Assembly (NCBI GenBank): GCA_002309695.1
Contig: DBXV01000016.1
Coordinates: 276,820 to 322,745, forward strand
Direction: 5' to 3'
DNA from: Myxococcales bacterium UBA1203
GTDB lineage: Bacteria > Myxococcota > Myxococcia > Myxococcales > UBA5297
DNA: 45,926 nucleotides
A model generated the notes under the pieces. It did no database searches, was not told the DNA's origin, and saw nothing but the letters and a program-made list of their open reading frames with translations. The position numbers and the translations under genes were made by a program. Below, in pieces: positions 6,947 to 14,755 of the stretch. How positions within the stretch are numbered: position 1 is the stretch's first letter; every line of letters begins with the position of its first letter.

Positions 6947-9553
6947 ATGACTGTCGATTCCTTGGAGCTGAAGCAGATTTTGGTCGAGTCGGCGGACATC
7001 GCCGCCAAGGTTGGCCAGCCGGAAACGACGACGCATCTGCTGCTGGCTGTGACCTCCACTTCCAACAGGGCGCGGCTGCTTTTGGAGGAGCGCCGCATCA
7101 GCTTTGAGAAGCTGGTGGGGGTCAGCTGGCAGGTGCGGCCCGAGACTGCCGACGCCAAAGAGTCCGCCTTGGAGATGGCCCGCCGCGTCGCAGATGACTG
7201 CAAGTCGCCGGAGGCGGACAGCGTGCATCTGCTCGTCGCCTTGACCCGCATTCAGAGCTGCATGGCGTACCAGATGCTCGCCGCCTGCGGCATCAACATC
7301 CAGCAGCTGAGGCTCAAGGCTCTCTCGTATTACCTGGGCGGGTGTCAGCCGCGCAGCTGGAAGAAGCTCGACGAGGAAAAAGAGGCGGCGAAGGTCTCGG
7401 CAGAGGACATCCTGTCGGGAAAGCGGGGAATTCGCGGCCGCGGCAAAAAGCGGCAGCCGTCTAAAAAAGCAGCCCCTCTGTCTTCGGCGCCCCCCGCGTT
7501 CGCGCTGTCTAAAATTCCGCAGGCGGTCGTTCCCTCTGCTTCCGCGCGTCCGGCGCGCATCTCTGCCATTCCTCACAGCGTCGGCCACGCGTCGGCCATC
7601 GCCCCGGCTGCCCAGGGAAATCCACCGCCGCGCATCGAGGCGACCATCGAGCGCGCCGAGGTCGTGATTCCGCCGCCGCCTCTGACGGCGGTGCGCCCGC
7701 AGATTTCCATCGAGGGAAAGCGCGAAGCGAAGCGGACGCGCTATTCGCTGGACCCGCAGACAGCGCCCGTTCTGTGCGAGCTGGGGCGCAACCTGACGGA
7801 GCTGGCTTTTGAGGGAAAGCTGGACCCGGTCATCGGCCGCACGGAAGAGATTGAGCAGGTCATCGACATTCTGGGGAAGCGCCGCTCCAACAATCCGTGC
7901 CTTCTGGGTGACCCGGGCGTTGGCAAGACGGCCGTGGTCGAGGGGACGGCTCAGGCACTGGTGGCTCTGGCGGAGAAGGGCGCGCTCAACCGCGTCCGTC
8001 TGATTGTCGAGCTCGATATGGGCAGCCTTCTGGCGGGGACGCAGCTCCGCGGGGCTTTCAGCGAGAAGCTCAAAGCCATCAAGGACGAGGTGCGCCGCGC
8101 CGAGGGCAGCATCGTGGTGTTCATCGATGAGATTCACACGCTCATCGGCGCTGGTGCGACGGAAGACGGACCGCAGGACGCAGCCAACGAGCTGAAGAGC
8201 GCCATGGCCCGCGGTGAATTTCCCTGCATCGGCGCCACGACTGACGCGGAGTTCAAAAAGTACATCGAGAAGGACTCCGCGATTCAGCGCAGGTTCACGC
8301 CCGTGCGTGTGGAGGAGCCGTCCGTGGAAGACACCGTGGCCATCCTCCAGGGCATCGTCGGGCATTACAGCCTGCATCACGGCGTCAGCTACACGCCTCA
8401 GGCGGTCGAGGCCGCGGCGTCGATGGCCGACAAGTTCATTTCCGACAGGTTCCTCCCCGACAAGGCCATCACCGTCATCGACTTGGCGGGTTCCCGTGCG
8501 CGGCGCGAGGGGCGGCCCACGGTGGGCGTGCGTGAAATCGCGCGGACTGTCTCGCGGCTGACAGGCGTTCCCGAGGAGCGGCTGACGATTTCCGACTCGA
8601 AGCGGCTGCTGCGCCTCGAAAAGGACCTGTCGAAACGGGTCATCGGCCACGAGGAGGTGATTGCCCGGCTCGCACAGGTGGTCCGGCGCAATTACGCGGG
8701 CTTTTCCTCGAAGCGGCCCATGGGATCGTTTCTGTTTCTGGGGCCGACGGGCGTGGGCAAGACCGAACTGGCGCGGGCGCTGGCCGAGACGCTGTTCGGG
8801 CGGAAGGATTCTCTGGTCCGGCTCGACATGAGCGAGTGTGCTGACCCGACGGGCGTCTCCCGGCTCATCGGAACGGCGCCCGGCTACGTGGGCTTCGGCG
8901 AGGGCGGGATGCTGACGGACGCCGTCCGCCGCAGGCCGTCGTCAGTGGTGCTGTTCGACGAGATCGAGAAAGCGCACCGCGAGGTGCTGATGCTGCTTCT
9001 CCAGATTCTGGAAGAGGGCGAGGTCTCGGACAGCCGCGGCCGGCACGTGGATTTCTCGGCCTCTGTGGTGATTCTCACGTCGAATCTCGGGGCGGAGGCC
9101 TTTGCCAGGCAGCGCAGCGGCATTGGCTTTGGCGGCGGCAGCGAAACTTCCGACGGCAGCGCGCGCGAGAGGCAGGCGGAAAAGGCGCTGGAGGCGGCGC
9201 GCGGGACGCTGGCCCCCGAGCTCTGGAACAGGCTGGACGAAAAGCTGTGCTTCTTGCCGCTGACGCGGGACGAGATGTCCAGGGTGGCGGCGGTTCTGCT
9301 CGACGAATCGTCGCGGCGCCTGTCCGCCAGTCAGGACATCGACTACGCCGTCACGCGCGAGGCCATCGACTATCTGCTGGACCATGGCGGCTACGACGCG
9401 CTTCTGGGCGCGAGGCCCATGCGGCAGACAATTCAGCGCCTCATCGAGGTCCCTCTGGCGGACGCCATCATTGCCGGCGAATTTCAGAGGGGAGAGCGCA
9501 TCGCCGCCGAGGTGCGCGAAGGAAAACTGGCCTTCCGCAGACTCAAACGCTGA
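6947..9553 (+). CDS. clpA: Clp protease ATP-binding subunit, ClpA/ClpC-type AAA+ unfoldase
   Basis: The 868-residue protein has the two-ring Hsp100 layout. The Clp N-domain covers about 1-145. A long Ala/Pro/Ser/Lys-rich linker covers about 150-265. D1 has Walker A GDPGVGKT (321-328) and Walker B with D394-E395. D2 has Walker A GPTGVGKT (599-606) and DEIEKAHREV. The stretch between D1 and D2 is short (RLTGVPEERLTISDSKRLL), so the coiled-coil M-domain of ClpB is absent. GIGF at 725-728 sits where the ClpP-docking loop lies in ClpA/ClpC, so the protein should partner ClpP, which is not in this window. The N-D1 linker is much longer than in E. coli ClpA. It could be annotated clpC by homology; naming between these is loose. 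Confidence 0.93.
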   Translation: MTVDSLELKQILVESADIAAKVGQPETTTHLLLAVTSTSNRARLLLEERRISFEKLVGVSWQVRPETADAKESALEMARRVADDCKSPEADSVHLLVALTRIQSCMAYQMLAACGINIQQLRLKALSYYLGGCQPRSWKKLDEEKEAAKVSAEDILSGKRGIRGRGKKRQPSKKAAPLSSAPPAFALSKIPQAVVPSASARPARISAIPHSVGHASAIAPAAQGNPPPRIEATIERAEVVIPPPPLTAVRPQISIEGKREAKRTRYSLDPQTAPVLCELGRNLTELAFEGKLDPVIGRTEEIEQVIDILGKRRSNNPCLLGDPGVGKTAVVEGTAQALVALAEKGALNRVRLIVELDMGSLLAGTQLRGAFSEKLKAIKDEVRRAEGSIVVFIDEIHTLIGAGATEDGPQDAANELKSAMARGEFPCIGATTDAEFKKYIEKDSAIQRRFTPVRVEEPSVEDTVAILQGIVGHYSLHHGVSYTPQAVEAAASMADKFISDRFLPDKAITVIDLAGSRARREGRPTVGVREIARTVSRLTGVPEERLTISDSKRLLRLEKDLSKRVIGHEEVIARLAQVVRRNYAGFSSKRPMGSFLFLGPTGVGKTELARALAETLFGRKDSLVRLDMSECADPTGVSRLIGTAPGYVGFGEGGMLTDAVRRRPSSVVLFDEIEKAHREVLMLLLQILEEGEVSDSRGRHVDFSASVVILTSNLGAEAFARQRSGIGFGGGSETSDGSARERQAEKALEAARGTLAPELWNRLDEKLCFLPLTRDEMSRVAAVLLDESSRRLSASQDIDYAVTREAIDYLLDHGGYDALLGARPMRQTIQRLIEVPLADAIIAGEFQRGERIAAEVREGKLAFRRLKR

Positions 9554-9909
9554 CAGGGCAGGACTGACAGGACGACCGTTTGAGTCGCCTCGGGGCGCGC
9601 TGAAATCCGCGGACGCTGACAATGGAAAACGGTGCTTGCGTTCTTTTGTTTTTTGATAAGCGCCCGCGCCGCTTCGGCCCCGGACAAAGCTGTCTGTTTC
9701 CCTTTGGCGCAGTCCTGCCGCCTCAGGCGATGACGGCACCAAAGGGCTGAGCCGTTTTTCTTTGCGGCATGGGCGCGCGCCCTGCCGCTGCATTTCGCGC
9801 GGCCGCTTTTGTCCTTGTGGACAGAGGACAGAAGCCCGCCGCTTTCTCGCTGCACCGCGCCCGCATCCGCGTCTTTGGACCATCAAGGGCGCGCAAGGAC
9901 ATTCTGAGA
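9554..9909. other. Intergenic region clpA-tolQ
   Basis: I see no gene in these 356 bases. Both strands have open frames, but none has a family match or a good ribosome-binding site. The notable element is a long-range inverted repeat, CCCTTTGG (9700-9707) with CCAAAGGG (9739-9746), enclosing a GCCG/CGGC inner stem. A T-rich run at 9754-9762 follows after seven bases, so it may be a terminator after clpA. The tolQ promoter should lie here, but I could not identify it. Confidence 0.4.
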
Positions 9910-10668
9910 ATGGAACCAATCTCCTTTTCAGCCCCACTGGCCGCGAGCCTCGATTACGTCGAAATCATCCGCCATTCGGGGCCAGCCGGCATTGCGGTCC
10001 TTCTGCTCCTGGCGGCGGCGTCCGTCGCCTCGTGGGCCATCATCCTCCTCAAAATTTTCCATCTGCGGGCGGCGCAGAAGCAGACGTCGGCCTTCCTGGA
10101 CGCCTTCTGGAATTCCAGAAGCCTCGAGGACGTTTACGAGGATTCCTCCGCGCAGCCCATGTCGCCCGTGAGCCAGATTTTCCGCGCCGGCTACGTGGAG
10201 CTGACCAAGGTCACCTCGAACAGCAACGCGCCGTCGCCTTCTTCCGGCGCTCAGCCGGGAACGGCTCAGGGAACGCCCGAAGTTCGGCGCCTGGGCGACA
10301 CCGGCGGTCTGGAAAACATCGAGCGCGCTCTGAGGCGCGCTTCGGTCGCCGAGCTGACCCGCCTCGAATCCAAGACGTCCTTTCTGGCGACCGTCGGCTC
10401 CGCCTCTCCCTTCGTCGGCCTCTTCGGCACGGTCTGGGGCATCATGGGCGCCTTCCAGGACATCTACGTGCAGGGAAACGCGAATCTCGCCACCGTGGCC
10501 AAGCCCATTTCCGAGGCGCTGATTGCCACCGCCGTCGGCCTCTTCGCCGCCATCCCCGCGGTCGTCGCCTACAACTTCTTCCTGTCGAAAATTAAGGTCC
10601 TCGAGGGGGAGATGGAGACGTTCTCCAGCGACTTCCTCAACATCGTCAAACGCCACTTCTTTAAGTGA
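9910..10668 (+). CDS. tolQ: TolQ-type proton-channel subunit (MotA/TolQ/ExbB family)
   Basis: TolQ forms the pentameric inner-membrane stator that, with TolR, uses proton-motive force to drive TolA in outer-membrane constriction at division. The product (252 residues) has a first membrane helix at about 23-45. Two more helices follow, with SKTSFLATVGSASPFVGLFGTVWGIM and PISEALIATAVGLFAAIPAVVAYNFF, the family pore helices. ATG 9910 has AAGGA ten bases upstream; upstream in-frame codons show no similarity. A Ser/Pro/Gly-rich insertion of about 25 residues lies in the first cytoplasmic loop (near NSNAPSPSSGAQPG), not usual in TolQ. tolR follows after 42 bases. Confidence 0.94.
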   Translation: MEPISFSAPLAASLDYVEIIRHSGPAGIAVLLLLAAASVASWAIILLKIFHLRAAQKQTSAFLDAFWNSRSLEDVYEDSSAQPMSPVSQIFRAGYVELTKVTSNSNAPSPSSGAQPGTAQGTPEVRRLGDTGGLENIERALRRASVAELTRLESKTSFLATVGSASPFVGLFGTVWGIMGAFQDIYVQGNANLATVAKPISEALIATAVGLFAAIPAVVAYNFFLSKIKVLEGEMETFSSDFLNIVKRHFFK

Positions 10669-10710
10669 CGCCTCTTCAAGTGACGCGTTCTGTCGGGAAG
10701 GAGCCGGGAA

Positions 10711-11187
10711 TTGGGAATGTCAGCGGGAGGCGGGCGCAAAGGCGCCATGAGTGACATCAACGTGACGCCGCTGGTGGACGTGATGCTGGTGCTGCTCATC
10801 ATCTTCATGGTGACCGCGCCGATGATTCAGCAGGGCGTGAAGGTGCAGCTGCCGCGCGCCCGGGCCGCCGCCGTGGAGGCCAAGGAGAAGAAGCTGGTGC
10901 TGGCCGTGGACGCCTCCGGCCGCGTCTTCATCGGCGATGTGGAAGTTCCCCTCGACGAGCTGGAGATGAAGCTCAAAACCAACGCCAAGGCGCAGGCCGA
11001 CAATGAGGTCTTTCTGCACGCGGACCGCTCGCTGAAATACGGCGTCGTGGTGGAGGTCATGGCGGCGGCGCAGCGGGCGGGCATCGAGAACATCGGCATG
11101 ATCACCGACCCCTCGGGGCACGCGGATGATGTCGTTCCGCCCGTTCCCGAAAGCGCGAAAGACGGCAGGGCAGGGACCGCAAAATGA
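10711..11187 (+). CDS. tolR: TolR-type protein (ExbD/TolR family)
   Basis: A 158-residue protein with one membrane helix (VDVMLVLLIIFMVTAPMI). The key proton-pathway aspartate lies in SDINVTPLVDVMLVLL, just as in ExbD/TolR. The periplasmic domain follows (VFLHADRSLKYGVVVEVMAAAQRAGI, TDP). TTG 10711 has AAGGAG seven bases before it. ATG 10717, two codons on, is a possible alternative with weaker spacing. The stop overlaps the next start by four bases (ATGA), which suggests translational coupling to the tolA/tonB-like gene. Confidence 0.94.
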   Translation: MGMSAGGGRKGAMSDINVTPLVDVMLVLLIIFMVTAPMIQQGVKVQLPRARAAAVEAKEKKLVLAVDASGRVFIGDVEVPLDELEMKLKTNAKAQADNEVFLHADRSLKYGVVVEVMAAAQRAGIENIGMITDPSGHADDVVPPVPESAKDGRAGTAK

Positions 11188-11987
11188 ACGGCGCTTCCGG
11201 CACATGCGGGAGGCCTGAGGACAGGGTCATTCCGGTGATGACGGCGCTGTCGGTGCTGGTCCACGCGGCGGGCATCGCTCTGGCGGTGTGGATTGCGCAG
11301 AGGGAACCGCCCAAAATCACGCCGGTGCAGAAGCCGGTGACCGCCAAGCTGGTTCGTCTGGGCAAGCCGCGGGACAAGCGCCTGCTGCCGCGCCTGGAGC
11401 AGGAAGCACCGCCTCCGCCCCCGCCGCCCAAGACGGTGGACGTGCCTGTTCCCGACGCGCCTGCAGCGCCGCCCCCGCCGGTCTCCGTGCCATCGACCGC
11501 TCCGACAGTTCCAGCGGCGCCCCAGAAAACTCAGACGAGAGCCCCGACGACGCGCACTTCCCATCGAACGGCTCTGGCCACCGCTGCCCGACGCCAGAGT
11601 CTGTTCAGCGCCTTTTCCAATACGGCGAAGTCCGCGGCGGATGAGGCCGTGGGCGAGGAAGACGGGGACCCGGAGGGCGACAGCGACAGCGCGGAAGAAG
11701 GGGAGCGCTACTTCGGACTCATCCTGGCCAAGGCCCGGCGCCACTACGACGTGTCCAAGTCCATCTCCCCGCAGGAAATTATCCGTCTGAAGGCAGTGGT
11801 CGTCCTCTACATCGGCAGCCGGGGCGAGCTGATCCGCGACCCGGAGCTGCAAAAGTCCAGCGGCAACGGCCTGTTTGACCAGGAAGTTCTGATGGCGCTG
11901 AAAAAGGCCGCGCCCTTTGGCCCGCCGCCTAAAAATCTGGCTGAGACGCTGAGAACGGTCGGGGTCGCCATCGAAGCGAAGCCCTGA
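11184..11987 (+). CDS. tolA: TolA/TonB-like energy-transducing protein
   Basis: The 267-residue protein has an N-terminal membrane anchor (VIPVMTALSVLVHAAGIALAVWIA). A Pro-rich region follows (runs of PPPPPP near residue 75, then PAAPPPPVSVP), then an acidic stretch of about 155-170, and a C-terminal globular domain of about 100 residues (IIRLKAVVVLYIGSRGELIRD ... LMALKKAAPFGPPP) with the TonB/TolA C-terminal fold pattern. It is much shorter than E. coli TolA (421 residues) and lacks its long Ala/Lys helix. The position between tolR and tolB argues for TolA function; by sequence alone it could be called TonB-like. Confidence 0.82.
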   Translation: MNGASGTCGRPEDRVIPVMTALSVLVHAAGIALAVWIAQREPPKITPVQKPVTAKLVRLGKPRDKRLLPRLEQEAPPPPPPPKTVDVPVPDAPAAPPPPVSVPSTAPTVPAAPQKTQTRAPTTRTSHRTALATAARRQSLFSAFSNTAKSAADEAVGEEDGDPEGDSDSAEEGERYFGLILAKARRHYDVSKSISPQEIIRLKAVVVLYIGSRGELIRDPELQKSSGNGLFDQEVLMALKKAAPFGPPPKNLAETLRTVGVAIEAKP

Positions 11988-12085
11988 CGCGGCGCTGACG
12001 CAGAGACTTTTCCCGAAACCCCTTTTTGAAACGTCATCCAGAGGGAAGCCGCAGTGCCTCCCCTTTGTTTTTTGAGGTCATCCCC

Positions 12086-13435
12086 ATGAGAAGAAGCCTT
12101 GTGTTTCTGGCCGCTCTGGCCATCGCGCTGACGCTGTCCTGGACTGCCGCGGCGCAGCAGGCTGCCGCTCCGTCTGAGCGCCCCGTGCTGTCGCTGAGCG
12201 GTGCCAATTTCCGCCCCATGCCGCTGGCCATCGCCGCGCCGCTCTCTTCCGACGAGCCCAAGGCGAAGTCCGCCGCCGCCGCCATCGACGCGGCGCTCCA
12301 GCAGGATTTGGGCGTCAGCGGGCTCTTTGAGCTTTTGGACCGGCGCTCGTTTCTGGCCGACCCGGGGGAGGGCATGCTGGCGCCGTCCATCAAGTTTGAA
12401 CGCTGGCTCGATGTGGGTGCCGAGACGCTGGTCAAAGTGCGCGTGCTGGGCAGCGACCCCGTCAGCGCCGAGTTCCGCCTGTTCAACGCCGTCCTGGGCA
12501 AAGAGGAAATCGTCCGCCGCTATTCTTCTCCCGCCTCGGAGGCGCGGCGCATGGCTCACCGCTTCGCCGACGAGCTCTTCACCTATTACACGCGGGAGCC
12601 GGGTGCCTTTCAGACGCGCCTGGCCTTCGTGCGCAAAGTCAACGGCACCAAGCAGATTTTTGTGGGCGACTGGGACGGACAGAACGCGCGTCAGCTGACC
12701 AACAAGAGCCTGAACCTCCTGCCTTCGTGGCTGGCCAACGGCCGCGAGCTGACCTTCACCGGCTACGAGTCGGGCACGCCCTCGCTTTACAGAATGCGCG
12801 TGGACGGCTCCGGCAAGGAGCTGGTCTTCCGCCGCCATTCGCGCCTGGTCACCGGCGCCTGTTTCAGCCCGGACGGCAGGAAGGTCGCCTTCTCCATGAG
12901 CCACGAGGACGGAAACAGCCACCTGTGGATTGCCGACGCCAACGGGGACAACGCCAAGCAGCTGACGACCGGCTTCGGCATCAATTCCAGTCCCTCGTTC
13001 AGCCCGGACGGAAAGCAGATCGCCTTCGTCTCCAACCGGTCCGGCAATCCGCAGATTTACATCATCTCTGCTGCCGGCGGAGACCCCAGGCGCCTGACCT
13101 TCCAGGGCAACTACAACCAGACGCCCGAGTGGTCGCCGCGCGGCGATTTGATTGTCTTCACTGCGCGGGATGAGCGCGCCGCCTTCGATATTTTCACCGT
13201 GGAGCCGGAGAGCGGGAAAATCACCCGCCTGACGCAGGACACGGGCAACAACGAGGAGCCCAGCTGGTCCCCCAACGGGCGGCTCATCGCCTTTACGTCC
13301 ACGCGCACGGGCACGAGCCAGCTCTACGTGATGAGTGCCGACGGCAGCGCGCAGAGGCGCATCACCAATGGCAAGGACGCCATTTTCACGCCCAGCTGGG
13401 GGCCTTTCTCCACGGCGGACGGCGCGAAAAAATAG
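12086..13435 (+). CDS. tolB: TolB periplasmic beta-propeller protein
   Basis: TolB is the periplasmic partner of Pal and TolA. The 449-residue product has a signal peptide (MRRSLVFLAALAIALTLSWTAAAQ), the N-terminal alpha/beta domain (to about residue 165) and a six-bladed propeller with repeated units such as FSPDGRKVAFSMSHEDGNSHLW, FSPDGKQIAFVSNRSGNPQIY and WSPNGRLIAFTSTRTGTSQLY. ATG 12086 has GAGG eight bases upstream. The last tol gene here: pal, which often follows, is absent, and a strong terminator closes the unit. Confidence 0.96.
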   Translation: MRRSLVFLAALAIALTLSWTAAAQQAAAPSERPVLSLSGANFRPMPLAIAAPLSSDEPKAKSAAAAIDAALQQDLGVSGLFELLDRRSFLADPGEGMLAPSIKFERWLDVGAETLVKVRVLGSDPVSAEFRLFNAVLGKEEIVRRYSSPASEARRMAHRFADELFTYYTREPGAFQTRLAFVRKVNGTKQIFVGDWDGQNARQLTNKSLNLLPSWLANGRELTFTGYESGTPSLYRMRVDGSGKELVFRRHSRLVTGACFSPDGRKVAFSMSHEDGNSHLWIADANGDNAKQLTTGFGINSSPSFSPDGKQIAFVSNRSGNPQIYIISAAGGDPRRLTFQGNYNQTPEWSPRGDLIVFTARDERAAFDIFTVEPESGKITRLTQDTGNNEEPSWSPNGRLIAFTSTRTGTSQLYVMSADGSAQRRITNGKDAIFTPSWGPFSTADGAKK

Positions 13436-13495
13436 AAGAAAAAACAAAAGAAATAATCGAAGAACTAACCACAAAAATAATATCCAAAATAAATC

Positions 13496-13541
13496 AGCCC
13501 CGCCGGCCTGTCATTGATGGCCAGCGGGGCTTTGTTTTTGT
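13496..13541 (+). terminator. Intrinsic terminator after tolB
   Basis: AGCCCCGCCGGCC (13496-13508) pairs with GGCCAGCGGGGCT (13519-13531), with one central mismatch and a ten-base loop. TTGTTTTTGT follows. It is a textbook terminator for the tol operon. Confidence 0.88.
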
Positions 13542-13839
13542 GTAGAGGAAATCCTGTGCGGCCGCGTGAAATAATTCCCTCTCCGGCCCTTCGAGCCCCC
13601 CACCGTGCTTAATCATAAATGGTTTTATTATATTATTTTAGTACTTTTTATCTTCTCTCCACCCCCTTCGGACGCTTTGTAAAAACAACTTCAATTGTTT
13701 TGTTTTTTATTTGAGGAAGGGACGTATTCCGTCCGGCTAAATTCAAACGATTATGTTTTATTCGTGTACATCAAACATTCTTACTCGCCGCATAAGGGGA
13801 ATGTTATTCGTAATAAAAAGCAGGGACCGGACGAATTGC
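13542..13839. other. AT-rich intergenic region between tolB and the deoxynucleoside kinase gene
   Basis: No gene is supported in these roughly 300 bases between the 3' ends of two converging units. It is clearly more AT-rich than its surroundings. It contains a weak bidirectional hairpin, AAAACAA (13682-13688) with TTGTTTT (13695-13701), followed by T runs in both directions. This may terminate the kinase gene. I saw no DnaA boxes, direct repeats or insertion-sequence ends. Confidence 0.5.
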
Positions 13840-14457
13840 TTACAGATATTTTTCAATCTGCTTGAGCAGGTCCAGCTGGTCCACCAGGTCGGTCACATAG
13901 TCCAGCTTGTCCGTGGAAATGCGCAGCACCGGCGAAAGCGTGTAGCGGCTGAACCAGTCCTCGTAAAAAGAATTGAGGCGCTTGAGATAGTTGACCGGCA
14001 TGTCCGCTTCCATGGCGCGCCCGCGTCCCTTGATGCGCTTGCGCAGCGTCCGCACCCCCGCCTGGAGGTAAATCATGATGTCGGGCGGCTCCAAGGACTT
14101 GGAAATTACGTCATAAAGCTCGCAGTAGGTCTGCCAGTCGCGCTTGGTCATGAGCCGCTGCTGGTAGAGGTTGCGGGCAAAAATTTCCGCGTCCTCATAG
14201 ATGGTGCGGTCCTGGACCACGGGCCCGGGGGACTTTTCCAGCTCGCGGTGCAGGCGGAATTTGTGGGTCAGAAAATAAATCTGCGACTGGAACGCCCACG
14301 TTTTCATGTCGCGGTAGAAGTCGGCCAGGTAGGGGTTCGTCTCGTTGGGCTCGAAGAAAGGCGTCAGGCCATAGCGGCGGCACAGGAACCCGACCAGTTC
14401 AGTCTTGCCGGCGCCGATGTTTCCGGCCACGGCGATGAATCGTTTGCGTTGGGGCAT
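13840..14457 (-). CDS. Deoxynucleoside kinase family protein (dGK/dAK/dNK type)
   Basis: The 205-residue protein phosphorylates deoxynucleosides for salvage. The P-loop GNIGAGKT is at 12-19. DRT replaces the usual (D/E)RS motif in VVQDRTIYEDAEIFA. The lid has KRIKGRGRAMEA, matching the RxRxR-type ATP-lid. The middle part (FQSQIYFLTHKFRLHRELEK) has the helix that lines the base pocket in this family. Substrate preference cannot be read from the sequence; the closest architecture is deoxyadenosine/deoxyguanosine kinases of bacteria. It stands alone, divergent from the AAA-ATPase-like gene. Confidence 0.9.
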   Translation of the reverse strand: MPQRKRFIAVAGNIGAGKTELVGFLCRRYGLTPFFEPNETNPYLADFYRDMKTWAFQSQIYFLTHKFRLHRELEKSPGPVVQDRTIYEDAEIFARNLYQQRLMTKRDWQTYCELYDVISKSLEPPDIMIYLQAGVRTLRKRIKGRGRAMEADMPVNYLKRLNSFYEDWFSRYTLSPVLRISTDKLDYVTDLVDQLDLLKQIEKYL

Positions 14458-14755
14458 GATGGGGGCGGGCCTTTAGCCCAATTCTTCCGGCCGGCAAGCC
14501 GGGATTTTGACAGTGTGATCTGTCATTCCGCAGACGCAGAAGCGCTGAGCAAAAATGGGGGGATCCGGAAAATTCACTTTCACTGTCAGTCCGGCCTGTC
14601 CTAGAGGGCGCCGATTTTTTGTTGGTTCCACAAGCATCTTCCCTGAACTCATCCTCATTCCTGCCGCCAATGAGATAATGCATCGCAGAACCAGATGATT
14701 TCACTCTCAGGTACCGAAGAGTCTTTCAGCCGCACAGGAGAAAGGACACGCCGCC
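14458..14755. other. Divergent intergenic region with a TGACAG/CTGTCA palindrome
   Basis: This 298-base gap separates the kinase gene (minus) from the AAA-ATPase-like gene (plus), so it should hold divergent promoters. The inverted repeat TGACAG (14508-14513)-TGTGAT-CTGTCA (14520-14525) is placed about 50 bases before the kinase start and could be a repressor or dimeric-activator site. Short open frames exist on the minus strand but have no family match. Confidence 0.35.

Noticed and set aside
5027..8650. A very long open frame on the minus strand (over 1200 codons) across uppS, cdsA and part of clpA
   Set aside because: It is antisense to three well-supported genes. It is a by-product of GC-rich codon bias and has low-complexity Arg/His/Gln-rich content.
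13542..13839. Replication origin in the AT-rich stretch after tolB
   Set aside because: No DnaA-box-like repeats and no dnaA, dnaN or parAB neighbours; AT-richness alone is not enough.
14399..14704. Short minus-strand frames in the kinase/ATPase gap
   Set aside because: They overlap the kinase start or lack ribosome-binding sites, and no family match is seen.
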